Source of the DNA: an uncultured Acetatifactor sp. | GTDB taxonomy: Bacteria; Bacillota; Clostridia; Lachnospirales; Lachnospiraceae | DNA: 37,116 bases | Assembly (NCBI GenBank): GCA_910585665.1 | Contig: CAJUFI010000047.1 | Location: 1 to 37,116, forward strand | Reading direction: 5' to 3' | Shown: positions 24,565-34,163 of the stretch, piece after piece | Numbering within the stretch: the first letter of the stretch is position 1 | Layout of the letters: the number at the start of each line of letters is the position of its first letter | The notes under the pieces: model-generated | The model's database searches: none | Told to the model about the DNA's origin: nothing | What the model saw: the letters and a program-made list of their open reading frames with translations, nothing else | Position numbers and translations under genes: made by a program

Positions 24565-25780
24565 ATGATCAGATTTCTGAAGTACATGAAAGGGTACCTG
24601 CGCATCCGCGTCTGGGGTTTTTCCCCGGAGAGGTTCATGAACCTGTGCAGCAACAAAGGCATATTGCTGTGGGACATTGTCCGGGAGGGCGATGTCTACT
24701 GCATGGACATCACCTTGAAGGGCTTTTGGGAGCTTCGGCCCATAGCGAAGAAGACCGGGACAAGGGTAGCCGTATTGGAACGATATGGACTGCCCTTTTT
24801 TCTGCCAAAGCTTTTGAAGCGGAAGATGTTCGTAGCGGGGCTGTTTCTGACGATTGCCTTCTGGATCTGCTCCTCTTTCTTCATCTGGGATATCGAGCTG
24901 AACGGGAACTACCAGATTACGGAGGATGTCTTCCAGAGCTTCCTGAAAGAGAACCAGGTGAAGATAGGCATGCGCATAGACGAGCTGGACATCGAGGAAC
25001 TGGAGAAGCAGATCCGCAGGACATTTCCCCAGATCACCTGGGCCTCCGCGAAGCTGAACGGCACGAAGCTGCAGATAGATGTGAAGGAGAACGATGCCCC
25101 CATCACCATAGAAAAGCCGGACGCCACGCCCGGTACGGATCTGGTGGCGGAATACGACGGCACGGTGGTGGCCATGATTGTCCGCAGCGGCGTCCCCCAG
25201 GTGGCCATCGGCGACACGGTGGAACAGGGGACCGTGCTGGTGGAGGGGAAGGTGCCTGTCTATAACGAGGATGCCACGGTGCGGGAGTACACCTATGTGG
25301 ACGCGGACGCGGACATTCTGCTGGAGCATACCATGGCGTATTCCGACAGCCTGCCTTTTGACCATATCGAAAAGGAATACACCGGCAGGGAAAAGACGCA
25401 TCATTACATAAAACTGGGCGGAAAGTCCTGGGATCTGCCCGACGACGTCCCCTTCCTGGTATACGACAGCCTGATCAGGGAGAGCAGGCCATTGGTGCTC
25501 GAAAAGCTGTCGGTGCCCGTGTTCTGGGGCACGGTGACCTATCGGGAGTACCAGAATGTGGAATATGAATATACGCTGGACCAGGCGAAAGCCCTTCTTA
25601 ATCAAAAATTAATGGATTTTCTTGCAGAATTAGAGGAAAAAGGGGTACAAATTATTGAAAAAAATGTTAGAATAGAAAAAGACGGCGCTTCCTGGGTGGC
25701 CGTCGGCGAATTTCTGGTGCGGGAAGTGGTTGGGAAGAGCGTACAGACGCAAAAAACAGATATCGGGGAAACGGAAACAA

Positions 25781-25788
<8 letters not shown>
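24565..25788 (+). CDS. yqfD: Sporulation protein YqfD
   Basis: A 407-residue membrane-anchored protein of the YqfD family, made in the mother cell and required for efficient sporulation in Bacillus. The soluble N-terminal ~85 residues include YLRIRVWGFSPERFMNLC and the RRYGLPFFLPK-like ERYGLPFFLPKLLKRK. A transmembrane helix spans about 88-108. The outer C-terminal part contains ELNGNYQITED and a YqfD-type DLVAEYDGTVVAMIVRSGVPQVAIGD segment, resembling a lipoyl/hammerhead fold. AAAGGG lies about 7 bases before ATG 24565. The 3' end overlaps the phoH start by 8 bp, so they are translationally coupled. Confidence 0.92.
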
Positions 25789-26791
<1,003 letters not shown>

Positions 26792-26809
26792 CAAAAGAGG
26801 GGCATTGTC

Positions 26810-27310
26810 ATGCGTATTTTTATGGAAAATGAGACGGACCAGAGCCTTCCCTTTCCGGTGGAGGAGACGGTGGAGCTGGTATGCGGGGCGGTCCTGGAGG
26901 AAGAGGGATGTCCCTATGAGGCGCAGGTGAATCTTGTGCTGACGGACAATGAGGGAATCCGGGAGCTGAACAGGGAGTGCAGAGGCATTGACAGGGAGAC
27001 GGATGTGCTCTCTTTTCCCAATGTAGATTTCGGGGAGGAAGGGGTCTTCGACATCGACGAGGACAGCGAAGCGGATTATTTTGACCCTGAGACAGGGGAG
27101 CTGGTGCTGGGGGATATCATGATATCCCTGGACAAGGTCTATGAACAGGCAGGGGAGTACGGCCACAGCGTCAGGCGGGAATTCGCGTTCCTGGTGGCCC
27201 ACAGCATGCTCCATCTGTGCGGCTATGACCATATGGAAGATGGGGAGAGGGCGCGGATGGAGCAGAAGCAGGAAGGGATATTGACAGGTTTGGGCATTAC
27301 GAGAGATTGA
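26810..27310 (+). CDS. ybeY: Endoribonuclease YbeY (rRNA maturation factor)
   Basis: A 166-residue protein with the zinc-binding H-X3-H-X5-H motif at H131, H135 and H141 in AHSMLHLCGYDH, preceded by NRECRGIDRETDVLSFP and GDIMISLDKV, all diagnostic of YbeY. The enzyme matures the 16S rRNA 3' end and takes part in ribosome quality control with its neighbour PhoH. An acidic insertion around residues 73-97 is typical of Lachnospiraceae. GAGGGG precedes ATG 26810, 18 bp after phoH. Its TGA overlaps a possible TTG codon of the next gene, though ATG 27325 is the better start there. Confidence 0.96.
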   Translation: MRIFMENETDQSLPFPVEETVELVCGAVLEEEGCPYEAQVNLVLTDNEGIRELNRECRGIDRETDVLSFPNVDFGEEGVFDIDEDSEADYFDPETGELVLGDIMISLDKVYEQAGEYGHSVRREFAFLVAHSMLHLCGYDHMEDGERARMEQKQEGILTGLGITRD

Positions 27311-27324
27311 CTGAGGGACAGCGG

Positions 27325-28923
27325 ATGAATCAGGCGGAGACAAAGAGGCGTCAGGCGGAAGCGTTTTCCGATATCCTGATGCTGATTACGATATCTATCA
27401 TTGGAAAGCATATAGGGGATGAGGGAATCGCCTATCTGGCAGTGGCGGCAGAATCCTGCGCCTTGCTGTGGATTGCGTTGAGCGGCTGCCTGTCGGATGC
27501 TTTGGGGAGGCTGCTGCGCAGCAGAAAGAATAAAGGACAGTACCGGAACAGCAGAAAAATGCAGAACAGCGTCATAGTATTCCAGGCGGCGGCAGGGCTG
27601 GTGGGAAGCCTGCTTTTGCTGTTGGCTGCGAGTGGAATCGCGAAAGCGTTCAAGATGCCCCACAGCGGGCTGATTCTGATGGTGCTTTCTCCTGTTGTGC
27701 TGCTCAGGTCGGTCTCCGCTGTGCTGACGGGATGCTTCCAGGGGGAAGGCTCGGAGTTTCCCAGGGCGGTTTCGGGCATCCTGCGGCAGATATTCCTGTG
27801 CGGCTTCGGCGTGCTGTTCGGCCACATACTGGGCAGCTACGGAGAGAAGGTGAGCAGCCTGCTGCGGCAGAAGGATGTGGTATACATGTACGGCGGGATG
27901 GGGGTGGCCATCGGCATCGTCCTTGCGGAACTGCTGGTGCTGCTTTTTCTGGGGCTTATCTATAAGGTGAGCCGCAATTCCGAGAAACGGGCCAGGCAGG
28001 AGGGGATGTACTCCACGGACTCCGTCTGGGAATGCATCGGGTTTCTGCACAACAGCAGATGGCCCCAGCTCATGACGGAGTTTCTGCTGTTCCTGCCCGT
28101 TGTCCTGGGGCTGCTCTTCCTGACCAGGTCCGCGGAGGACGAGGGCGGCATGGCGCTGGAGTATGGCCTGTATGCGGGGAAGTATCTGGTGGTCTGCGGT
28201 GTCTGCGCGGCTTTGATATTCATAGCGGTGCTGCCGACCATCGGCAAGGTGTTCCTGAGCTTTAAAAGGGAAGAGACCCGCTTCGCGAGGATGGTGTTCC
28301 AGAGCGGTGCCCACATTTGCCTGGTGCACGGCGTCTTTCTGGCGGTTTTCATAGCCGTCATGAGCGGGCAGATGGCAGGGCTGCTCAGCGAGGCGAATGC
28401 CGGGGAAGTGGCGAAGATGCTGCAGGGAGGTTCCGCGGTGGTGGCATTCGTGGCGCTTTCCGGGTATTTCGGCCGGCTTCTGCATGTGGTGGGGAAGCGA
28501 TATCAGATACTGACGGCTGCCTGTGCTGCGGATACGCTGTTCCTGGTGGTGGTCCTGCCGACCATGGGGAAGATTGGGGGGCTGTCTTTGGTATATGGCG
28601 GCGTGGCTGGGGCGGCGGTGTTCTGCGTCCTGTTGGGGGCGCTTTCCTTCCGGCAGATGCGGGTGAAGGTGGACTGGCTGGGCACGTTGGTGGTTCCCTT
28701 GGGCGCGGGCGGCGTGGCGGGGCTGATCTGTCTGCTCATGGGAAAGCTCCTGTCGCCTCAGCTGGGGAACCTGGTGATGCTTCTTGTGGCATTCGCGGTG
28801 TCCGGTGCGGTGTACTGGGTGCTGCTTTTGCTGCTGCGGAACTTTAAGGAGCAGGAGCTGGAGGCTATCTCCGGAGGACGGCTGATTGGGATGCTGGGAC
28901 AGCTGCTTCGTGTCTATCGGTAG
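27325..28923 (+). CDS. SpoVB/MATE-type flippase, putative
   Basis: A 532-residue polytopic membrane protein with about 12-14 hydrophobic helices, in the MVF/MATE flippase superfamily. I place it near SpoVB and polysaccharide-flippase-like proteins by topology and by the AYLAVAAESCALLWIALSGCLSDALGRLLRSR start. This is weaker than a motif-based call, because the superfamily has few invariant residues. SpoVB-like proteins flip lipid-linked precursors needed for spore cortex, which fits the surrounding sporulation genes. GAGGGA lies 6 bases before ATG 27325, 14 bp after ybeY. A weak hairpin follows the stop. Confidence 0.7.
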   Translation: MNQAETKRRQAEAFSDILMLITISIIGKHIGDEGIAYLAVAAESCALLWIALSGCLSDALGRLLRSRKNKGQYRNSRKMQNSVIVFQAAAGLVGSLLLLLAASGIAKAFKMPHSGLILMVLSPVVLLRSVSAVLTGCFQGEGSEFPRAVSGILRQIFLCGFGVLFGHILGSYGEKVSSLLRQKDVVYMYGGMGVAIGIVLAELLVLLFLGLIYKVSRNSEKRARQEGMYSTDSVWECIGFLHNSRWPQLMTEFLLFLPVVLGLLFLTRSAEDEGGMALEYGLYAGKYLVVCGVCAALIFIAVLPTIGKVFLSFKREETRFARMVFQSGAHICLVHGVFLAVFIAVMSGQMAGLLSEANAGEVAKMLQGGSAVVAFVALSGYFGRLLHVVGKRYQILTAACAADTLFLVVVLPTMGKIGGLSLVYGGVAGAAVFCVLLGALSFRQMRVKVDWLGTLVVPLGAGGVAGLICLLMGKLLSPQLGNLVMLLVAFAVSGAVYWVLLLLLRNFKEQELEAISGGRLIGMLGQLLRVYR

Positions 28924-28932
28924 AGGGAGAAC

Positions 28933-28948
28933 GCCTGTTTGGACAGGC
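28933..28948 (+). terminator. Weak terminator-like hairpin
   Basis: GCCTGT/ACAGGC around a TTGG loop, 9 bp after the flippase stop codon. There is no strong T run, only TGTTGG, so termination efficiency is doubtful. Confidence 0.35.
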
Positions 28949-29011
28949 TGTTGGATTGTGGGGCAGAAAGTTCTGCATAAGTGAATAAATGGATGTAAAA
29001 TAGCTGATACT

Positions 29012-29055
29012 GATTACCAATGGATAGGGAATCTCAGGAATGGATTACCAATGGA
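29012..29055 (+). repeat. 13-bp direct repeat before the BofC-like gene
   Basis: GATTACCAATGGA occurs at 29012-29024 and again at 29043-29055, 31 bp apart, directly before the coding start. It could be a local duplication or a pair of regulator binding sites. Confidence 0.65.
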
Positions 29056-29078
29056 AAATGAAATCCGGGGTGATTGCT

Positions 29079-29807
29079 ATGAAATATGTAAAAAGTATCA
29101 GCTTGTTCCTAATATATCCCCTGCTGGCGCTGGGGATTGGTTTTTATGCGGGGGTGAAGAGTTCCCCTTTCTTTTATCTGGATAGATTGCCCCAGGAAAG
29201 TCCGGCTCCAGCGGAAGACTCTGTGGAGGAGCCGGACGTGGGAGACCAGGGGATTCAGGCGGCCGGGCCTGAGCCGGTTTTGGAGAGCGGTACGCAGCAG
29301 GCCGAGGCAGTTCCGGAGCCAACGGATCCTTCCGCGGAAGCGGAGGAAGTCCTGTTCACGCCGGAGACCCTCTGCGTGGATACGGAATATGTGCTGGAGG
29401 AGACGGACATCCTGTACCACACGGTGGTGGAGACTACCTGGAGGCTGCCGGATAAGTATGTGGGCATGAACCGGGAGCAGTTCCTGCAGGCCATGGAGGT
29501 CTATGAGTCCTTTCCGCCGCTGTCCGAGCTGGAGCGGGGCTTCATCGGGCTGGAAGTGCTGTCCTTTTCCAGGGAACGGGTGGTAGTGCGGATGAACTAC
29601 AAGTTCGTGCAGCCCAGCAGCAGCTTCTATCTGGCGGTCTATGACAATGAGGTGATCGTCTATCTGGAGGACATGCAGACGGTGTATATCGAGACGGACA
29701 TCAGGCTGGACTCTCTGCCGAACGATGTGCAGCAGAGTATCATAGATATGATGTGGATCAAGGATGAGGAGGCTTTGTACAGCTTCCTGGAGAATTATTC
29801 CAGTTAA
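29079..29807 (+). CDS. Membrane-anchored BofC C-terminal-like protein
   Basis: A 242-residue protein with an N-terminal transmembrane helix (about 5-25) that is probably an uncleaved anchor. A Pro/Glu/Ala-rich linker (about 38-95) with many acidic residues leads into a folded C-terminal domain. That domain has two copies of a hydrophobic strand pattern, and ends YLAVYDNEVIVYLEDMQTVYIETDIRLDSLPNDVQQ...YSFLENYSS, which resembles the BofC C-terminal domain seen in many Clostridia. Bacillus BofC is a forespore-secreted inhibitor of SpoIVB in sigma-K checkpoint signalling; whether this protein does the same is unknown. I chose ATG 29079 because GGGGTGA precedes it; in-frame ATGs at 29040 and 29058 are less well spaced. 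Confidence 0.68.
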   Translation: MKYVKSISLFLIYPLLALGIGFYAGVKSSPFFYLDRLPQESPAPAEDSVEEPDVGDQGIQAAGPEPVLESGTQQAEAVPEPTDPSAEAEEVLFTPETLCVDTEYVLEETDILYHTVVETTWRLPDKYVGMNREQFLQAMEVYESFPPLSELERGFIGLEVLSFSRERVVVRMNYKFVQPSSSFYLAVYDNEVIVYLEDMQTVYIETDIRLDSLPNDVQQSIIDMMWIKDEEALYSFLENYSS

Positions 29808-29859
29808 GGGAGCATATGGCAGATTCGGGTGAAGTTTGTACAGACAAAAGAGGTGCAGG

Positions 29860-29931
29860 GGGACAGGCGTAAGGGGTTCCTGGCATGGCTGGTGAGGGAC
29901 AGGCATAGGAAGTGCCTGGCATGATTGGGAA
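29860..29931 (+). repeat. Imperfect tandem repeat, 2 x 36 bp
   Basis: Units 29860-29895 and 29896-29931 share 27 of 36 bases, including GGGACAGGC and CCTGGCATG. They lie in the 207-bp spacer before the flavoprotein gene. No coding function is visible. Confidence 0.6.
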
Positions 29932-30014
29932 GGAACGGGGAAAGTCGATGGATGTGGCAGAATGATGGCAGCAATGCATGAAGATACGGAGTATATGGCA
30001 AAGAGGAGCAGGTC

Positions 30015-31346
30015 ATGGATGGAAATACGGTAGGTATCGTAGGCGGCGGAGCGGCGGGGATGATGGCGGCAATCGCCGCGGCGGAATCGGGAGCTAGGGT
30101 CACTTTACTGGAAGGGAACGATAGACTGGGCAAAAAGATACTGTCTACCGGTAACGGCAAGTGCAATCTGGGAAACGAGAAGCTGGATCTGGAGGAATAT
30201 TATACCGGCAGCCCGGCTTTTCTGGCGGATTGTCTGGGAAGGTTCGGCACGGTGGAGACGGTTTCCTTTTTCCAGGGCATAGGGCTGATGATAAAGAGCA
30301 GGAACGGCTATCTCTATCCGGCCTGTGAGCAGGCTTCGGCGGTGCTGGACGTGTTGCGCTATGAGGTGGCGGCTGCCGGTGTGGAAGTGGTGACGGACTG
30401 TAGGATTGAGCGGATTGGAAGGAACCGGAGGACAGGGCGGATGGAACTGCGGGGGAAGGGCAGCGTATTTTCCTTCGACCGTGTGGTTCTGGCTTGTGGG
30501 GGCAAGGCGGCTCCCAGGACAGGGTCGGACGGCAGCGGGCATGAGCTGGCCAGGCAGCTGGGGCATAGCCTGGTTCCCACGGTTCCGGCGCTGGTGCAGC
30601 TGAAATGCCGGGAGGAGTATCTGAAGTCTGTGGCTGGTGTCAGGGCGGAGGCACGGCTGACAGTGTTCCGGAAAGGCGTACCCGTGGCGGAGGAGCGGGG
30701 TGAGCTACAGCTGACGGAGCAGGGGATTTCGGGGATTCCGGTCTTCCAGCTGAGCCGGGTGGTGAATTACATATTGGCGGGCGGAGGTGAGGCCGCGGCC
30801 AATGGACAGGCATCTGAGAGAAAGGGGCGCCGCAGGGAAAATCTCGGCCCGAATCTCGGGACGGAAGAGCGTTCTCCTGGGGAGGGCGTGGAGATGCGCA
30901 TTGATTTTCTGCCGGATTATTCGGAGGAGGATTTCCGACTGTTGTGTGCCCGCAGGGAGCTTTTGCAGGGGGAGAGGACGGTGGAGGAATTCTTTACGGG
31001 AATGCTTCATAAGAAGCTGATGCTGTTGTTTGCGCGGCTGGCGGGCCTGAAGGCGACGGAAGACATTGCTGTGGCAGACAGGGAGAAGGTAGCGGAGGTA
31101 TACCGGTTGTGCAGAGACTGGCGGGTTCACGTAGTGGGGAACAACGGCTATGACAGCGCACAGGTATGCGCCGGAGGGATACCGCTGGAGGAGCTGACGG
31201 AGTCGCTGGAGTCCAGGAAAGCGCCGGGGGTCTATTTTGCCGGGGAGATTTTGGATGTGGACGGTAAGTGCGGCGGCTACAACCTGCAGTGGGCGTGGTG
31301 CAGCGGTTACCTGGCCGGGTGCGCTGCGGCGAAAGGGGAGGTGTAA
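30015..31346 (+). CDS. HI0933/BaiN-like flavoprotein (NAD(P)/FAD-dependent oxidoreductase)
   Basis: A 443-residue protein of the HI0933-like (YhiN/BaiN) family. The FAD dinucleotide-binding motif is VGIVGGGAAGMMAA (about 6-19). The family hallmark KKILSTGNGKCNLGN follows at about 41-54. The C-terminus has GGIPLEEL and the second FAD motif YFAGEILDVDGKCGGYNLQWAW. Members are annotated as uncharacterised flavoproteins; BaiN from bile-acid-converting Clostridium scindens is one proposed relative, so a reductase role in anaerobic metabolism is possible but not shown. A charged low-complexity insertion near residues 263-287 is unusual. GAGGAG precedes ATG 30015. The next flavoprotein starts one base after its stop. 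Confidence 0.88.
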   Translation: MDGNTVGIVGGGAAGMMAAIAAAESGARVTLLEGNDRLGKKILSTGNGKCNLGNEKLDLEEYYTGSPAFLADCLGRFGTVETVSFFQGIGLMIKSRNGYLYPACEQASAVLDVLRYEVAAAGVEVVTDCRIERIGRNRRTGRMELRGKGSVFSFDRVVLACGGKAAPRTGSDGSGHELARQLGHSLVPTVPALVQLKCREEYLKSVAGVRAEARLTVFRKGVPVAEERGELQLTEQGISGIPVFQLSRVVNYILAGGGEAAANGQASERKGRRRENLGPNLGTEERSPGEGVEMRIDFLPDYSEEDFRLLCARRELLQGERTVEEFFTGMLHKKLMLLFARLAGLKATEDIAVADREKVAEVYRLCRDWRVHVVGNNGYDSAQVCAGGIPLEELTESLESRKAPGVYFAGEILDVDGKCGGYNLQWAWCSGYLAGCAAAKGEV

Positions 31347-31347
31347 G

Positions 31348-33018
31348 ATGCTTCGTGTCAATCAGGTAAAGCTTCCCGCAGGGCATTCAGGAGCCGACAT
31401 AAAAGCACAGGCCGCGGGGATGCTGCGGATTCCGGCGGGGGACATCCGGCAGATGAGGATAGTCCGCCAGTCCATCGACGCCAGGAAGAAGCCGGAGATT
31501 TTCTATATTTACGCGCTGGATCTGGAGGTGAAAGAGGAGAGCAGGATTCTGCGCAGATTCCAGGGGAAAGAGAACCTGGTATGCAAATCCCAGCAGCAGA
31601 TTTACCGTTTCCCGGAACCGGGAAGCCGCGTGGGCAGATTGCCCATTGTCATTGTGGGAACAGGGCCTGCGGGATTGTTCTGCGGCTATTTCCTGGCGGT
31701 GCACGGTTATCGGCCGATATTGTTGGAACGGGGGAAATGCGTGGAGGAACGGCAGAGGGATGTGAAGGCGTTCTGGGAGAATGGAAGGCTGGATTCGTCC
31801 TCCAACGTGCAGTTTGGCGAGGGCGGCGCGGGAACTTTTTCGGACGGGAAGTTGAACACGCTGGTGAAGGATAAGGATGGCCGGAACAGGGTAGTGCTGG
31901 AGACTTTCGTGAAATTCGGCGCGAAGGAGAGTATCTGTTATGAGGCGAAACCTCATATAGGAACAGATGTTCTTTGCCGGGTAGTGAAAGGGATGCGGGA
32001 GGAGATTGTCCGACTGGGTGGCGAAGTGCGCTTTGAAAGCCAGGTGAAGGACTTGTGCATCAGGGACGGAAGGGTCACCGGCGTGGAAATCGAGGGCGGC
32101 GGGCATCTGGACTGCGGGCGGCTGGTGCTGGCAATCGGCCACAGCGCCAGGGATACCTTTTCCATGCTTCATGACAGGGGCGTCCCCATGGAGGCGAAGT
32201 CCTTTGCGGTGGGACTGCGGGTGGAGCATCCACAGTCTATGATAAATGAGAGCCAGTATGGTATGGAGGAACCGGGAGAACTGGGGGCGGCGCCTTATAA
32301 AGTGACAGCGAAGGCCGGGAATGGCAGAGGGGTCTATTCCTTCTGCATGTGCCCCGGAGGGTATGTGGTAAACGCTTCTTCCGAGGAGGGGCGCACGGCA
32401 GTGAACGGCATGAGCTACAGCGGAAGGGATGGAAGGAATGCCAACAGCGCGGTCATCGTCACCGTGACGCCAGAGGATTTCGGGTCGGAGCATCCCCTGG
32501 CGGGTATCGGGTTCCAAAGATGGCTGGAGGAAAAGGCCTATGCTATCGGCGGAGGAAAGATTCCGGTGCAGCGGTACGGAGAGTTTCGGGAACGGGTGAA
32601 TGGGGATGGCCAGCAATTTCCGGCAGGCTCCACAGGGATACTATCTCCTAAAGACGAGGGGCGTTCCGGGAGACAGGAAAGCGGTGAATTTTCCGAAATT
32701 ACCCCCCAGTGCAAAGGCCAGTATGTGTGGGCGGATGTAAGCCGGATTCTTCCGAAGGAATGCAATGAAGCCATCGTGGAGGGAATGGAAGCCTTCGGCA
32801 GGCAGATAGCGGGCTTCAACAGGCCGGATGCCTGTCTGTCAGGGGTGGAGAGCCGCACTTCGTCCCCGGTCAGGATACGACGGGGCGATGATTTACAGTC
32901 GGAAATCCGTGGATTATATCCCTGTGGAGAGGGCGCGGGCTATGCGGGGGGAATCGTCTCCGCCGCCATGGACGGCATAAGGGTGGCCGAAGCTATCGCC
33001 AGAGAGTATGCGCCATGA
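31348..33018 (+). CDS. FAD-dependent oxidoreductase, COG2509 family
   Basis: A 556-residue protein of an uncharacterised FAD-dependent dehydrogenase family. A ~95-residue N-terminal domain (KPEIFYIYALDLEV) precedes the FAD-binding motif IVIVGTGPAGLFCG (about 100-113), then GKLNTLVKDK, a C-terminal DVSRILP and a final GLYPCGEGAGYAGGIVSAAMDG motif. GGGGAGG lies 6 bases before ATG 31348, which is one base after the preceding stop, so the pair is one operon. The physiological substrate is unknown. A Gly/Ser-rich stretch near residues 425-450 may be a surface loop. Confidence 0.85.
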   Translation: MLRVNQVKLPAGHSGADIKAQAAGMLRIPAGDIRQMRIVRQSIDARKKPEIFYIYALDLEVKEESRILRRFQGKENLVCKSQQQIYRFPEPGSRVGRLPIVIVGTGPAGLFCGYFLAVHGYRPILLERGKCVEERQRDVKAFWENGRLDSSSNVQFGEGGAGTFSDGKLNTLVKDKDGRNRVVLETFVKFGAKESICYEAKPHIGTDVLCRVVKGMREEIVRLGGEVRFESQVKDLCIRDGRVTGVEIEGGGHLDCGRLVLAIGHSARDTFSMLHDRGVPMEAKSFAVGLRVEHPQSMINESQYGMEEPGELGAAPYKVTAKAGNGRGVYSFCMCPGGYVVNASSEEGRTAVNGMSYSGRDGRNANSAVIVTVTPEDFGSEHPLAGIGFQRWLEEKAYAIGGGKIPVQRYGEFRERVNGDGQQFPAGSTGILSPKDEGRSGRQESGEFSEITPQCKGQYVWADVSRILPKECNEAIVEGMEAFGRQIAGFNRPDACLSGVESRTSSPVRIRRGDDLQSEIRGLYPCGEGAGYAGGIVSAAMDGIRVAEAIAREYAP

Positions 33019-33144
33019 CGGATTGCCGTCTGCGGAGCGCTTGCCGCGTATCTGGATTTCACACCATAAAGAAATGAAAATACGATATTGCGTGTAGCAG
33101 AACATAATAGAGATACAAGATGAAACATTAGGAGGGCTCGGAAC

Positions 33145-33825
33145 ATGATTGAAATCATTTATGCTGACAGCAAATTTCTTGCGAAGGGAACCTTTTCATT
33201 AGGGATTGCAGGTGTGTTTGAAAATAAGGACTTTAACGACAAAAAGATTGAGATTCATTCTGATTTGGATTATATTTTAAAGGAATTGAAGAAAGAAACC
33301 TCTTTCAAATTCCAACCCTTGTTTCCCTACTTAAAAGGAAAAGGCGAAGACGGTGCTGCTATTGCCGAAGGCCTCACAGAATACTATAATCAGAAAGAGA
33401 AAGAAATTCAGGAAAATGTAAAACAGATAAATGATTGTATCTTGTATCATTTGTTTGAAAACCTGGAAGATTGTGAATACCCGTTCTGGGAGATTGAAGA
33501 GGCAATCATACCGGGAAGTTTAGAGGAACAGGATATAGACAGCATTTATGATACCGAAGAGGCTATGTACGAATGGGGGAATGATTTTTGTGGAAAGCCA
33601 AACAATGGCACCTTGTCCAAAGTTGATGTAGAGGGAAAGCTTAGGAAAATGTTCCCCATGTTCGATTTTGATGGTTTGTATCAATCAATCATTCCGGAGG
33701 GCATTGCCCTGAATGGCAGGTTCCTGGAATTCCAGTTCTCGGATGGATGGGGAGGCGACCTGTTCTGCGCTGCCTATGACCGTTTTGATGAAAACTTTAC
33801 TTCCTGTGACTGGCATAATCATTAA
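33145..33825 (+). CDS. AT-rich orphan protein of unknown function
   Basis: A 226-residue acidic protein I do not recognise. Codon third positions and overall base use are clearly more AT-rich than in neighbouring genes, suggesting recent acquisition. It has no signal peptide or membrane helix. Notable stretches are YFWEIEEAIIPGSLEEQD-like acidic segments, KMFPMFDFDGLYQS near residue 170 and a C-terminal FSDGWGGDLFCAAYDRFDENF. The AGGAGGG at 33130-33136 places ATG 33145 firmly. Compact acidic single-gene cargo of this kind can be an immunity protein, but no toxin gene adjoins it; this is only a possibility. Confidence 0.72.
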   Translation: MIEIIYADSKFLAKGTFSLGIAGVFENKDFNDKKIEIHSDLDYILKELKKETSFKFQPLFPYLKGKGEDGAAIAEGLTEYYNQKEKEIQENVKQINDCILYHLFENLEDCEYPFWEIEEAIIPGSLEEQDIDSIYDTEEAMYEWGNDFCGKPNNGTLSKVDVEGKLRKMFPMFDFDGLYQSIIPEGIALNGRFLEFQFSDGWGGDLFCAAYDRFDENFTSCDWHNH

Positions 33826-33941
33826 ATTTCAGCTGATGTTTTTTCGATAGCAAAGACACGGAATTGCCGCAGCTTATGTGTGAGATTATTGACATATATG
33901 CGAACCGCAAGTCCGAGAGAAAAGGAGATGGCAGATCAATC

Positions 33942-34163
33942 ATGAATATGGATGAAAAAATAGCGCGTATCAATGCACTGTACCATAAGTCCCAGAGCGA
34001 GGGGCTGACGGCAGAGGAGAAAGAGGAACAGGACAGGCTGCGCAAGGAATATGTGGCCAATGTCAGGGCCAACTTAAGGGGCCAGCTGAACAGCATCACC
34101 ATTGAGAATCCGGACGGAACCAGGGAGAACCTGGGGGAGAAATACGGAGGGCTGCCAAAGTGA
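33942..34163 (+). CDS. DUF896 family protein (YnzC-like)
   Basis: A 73-residue protein of the DUF896/YnzC family: KIARINALYHKSQSEGLTAEEKEEQ forms the helical hairpin, and LRKEYVANVRANLRGQL with ENPDGTR the end. Bacillus YnzC is a small cytosolic helical protein in the SOS-regulated yneA-yneB-ynzC operon; the biochemical role is unclear. AAAGGAG at 33921-33927 is 14 bases from ATG 33942, rather distant. The stop overlaps the GTG start of the next gene by 4 bp. Confidence 0.92.
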   Translation: MNMDEKIARINALYHKSQSEGLTAEEKEEQDRLRKEYVANVRANLRGQLNSITIENPDGTRENLGEKYGGLPK

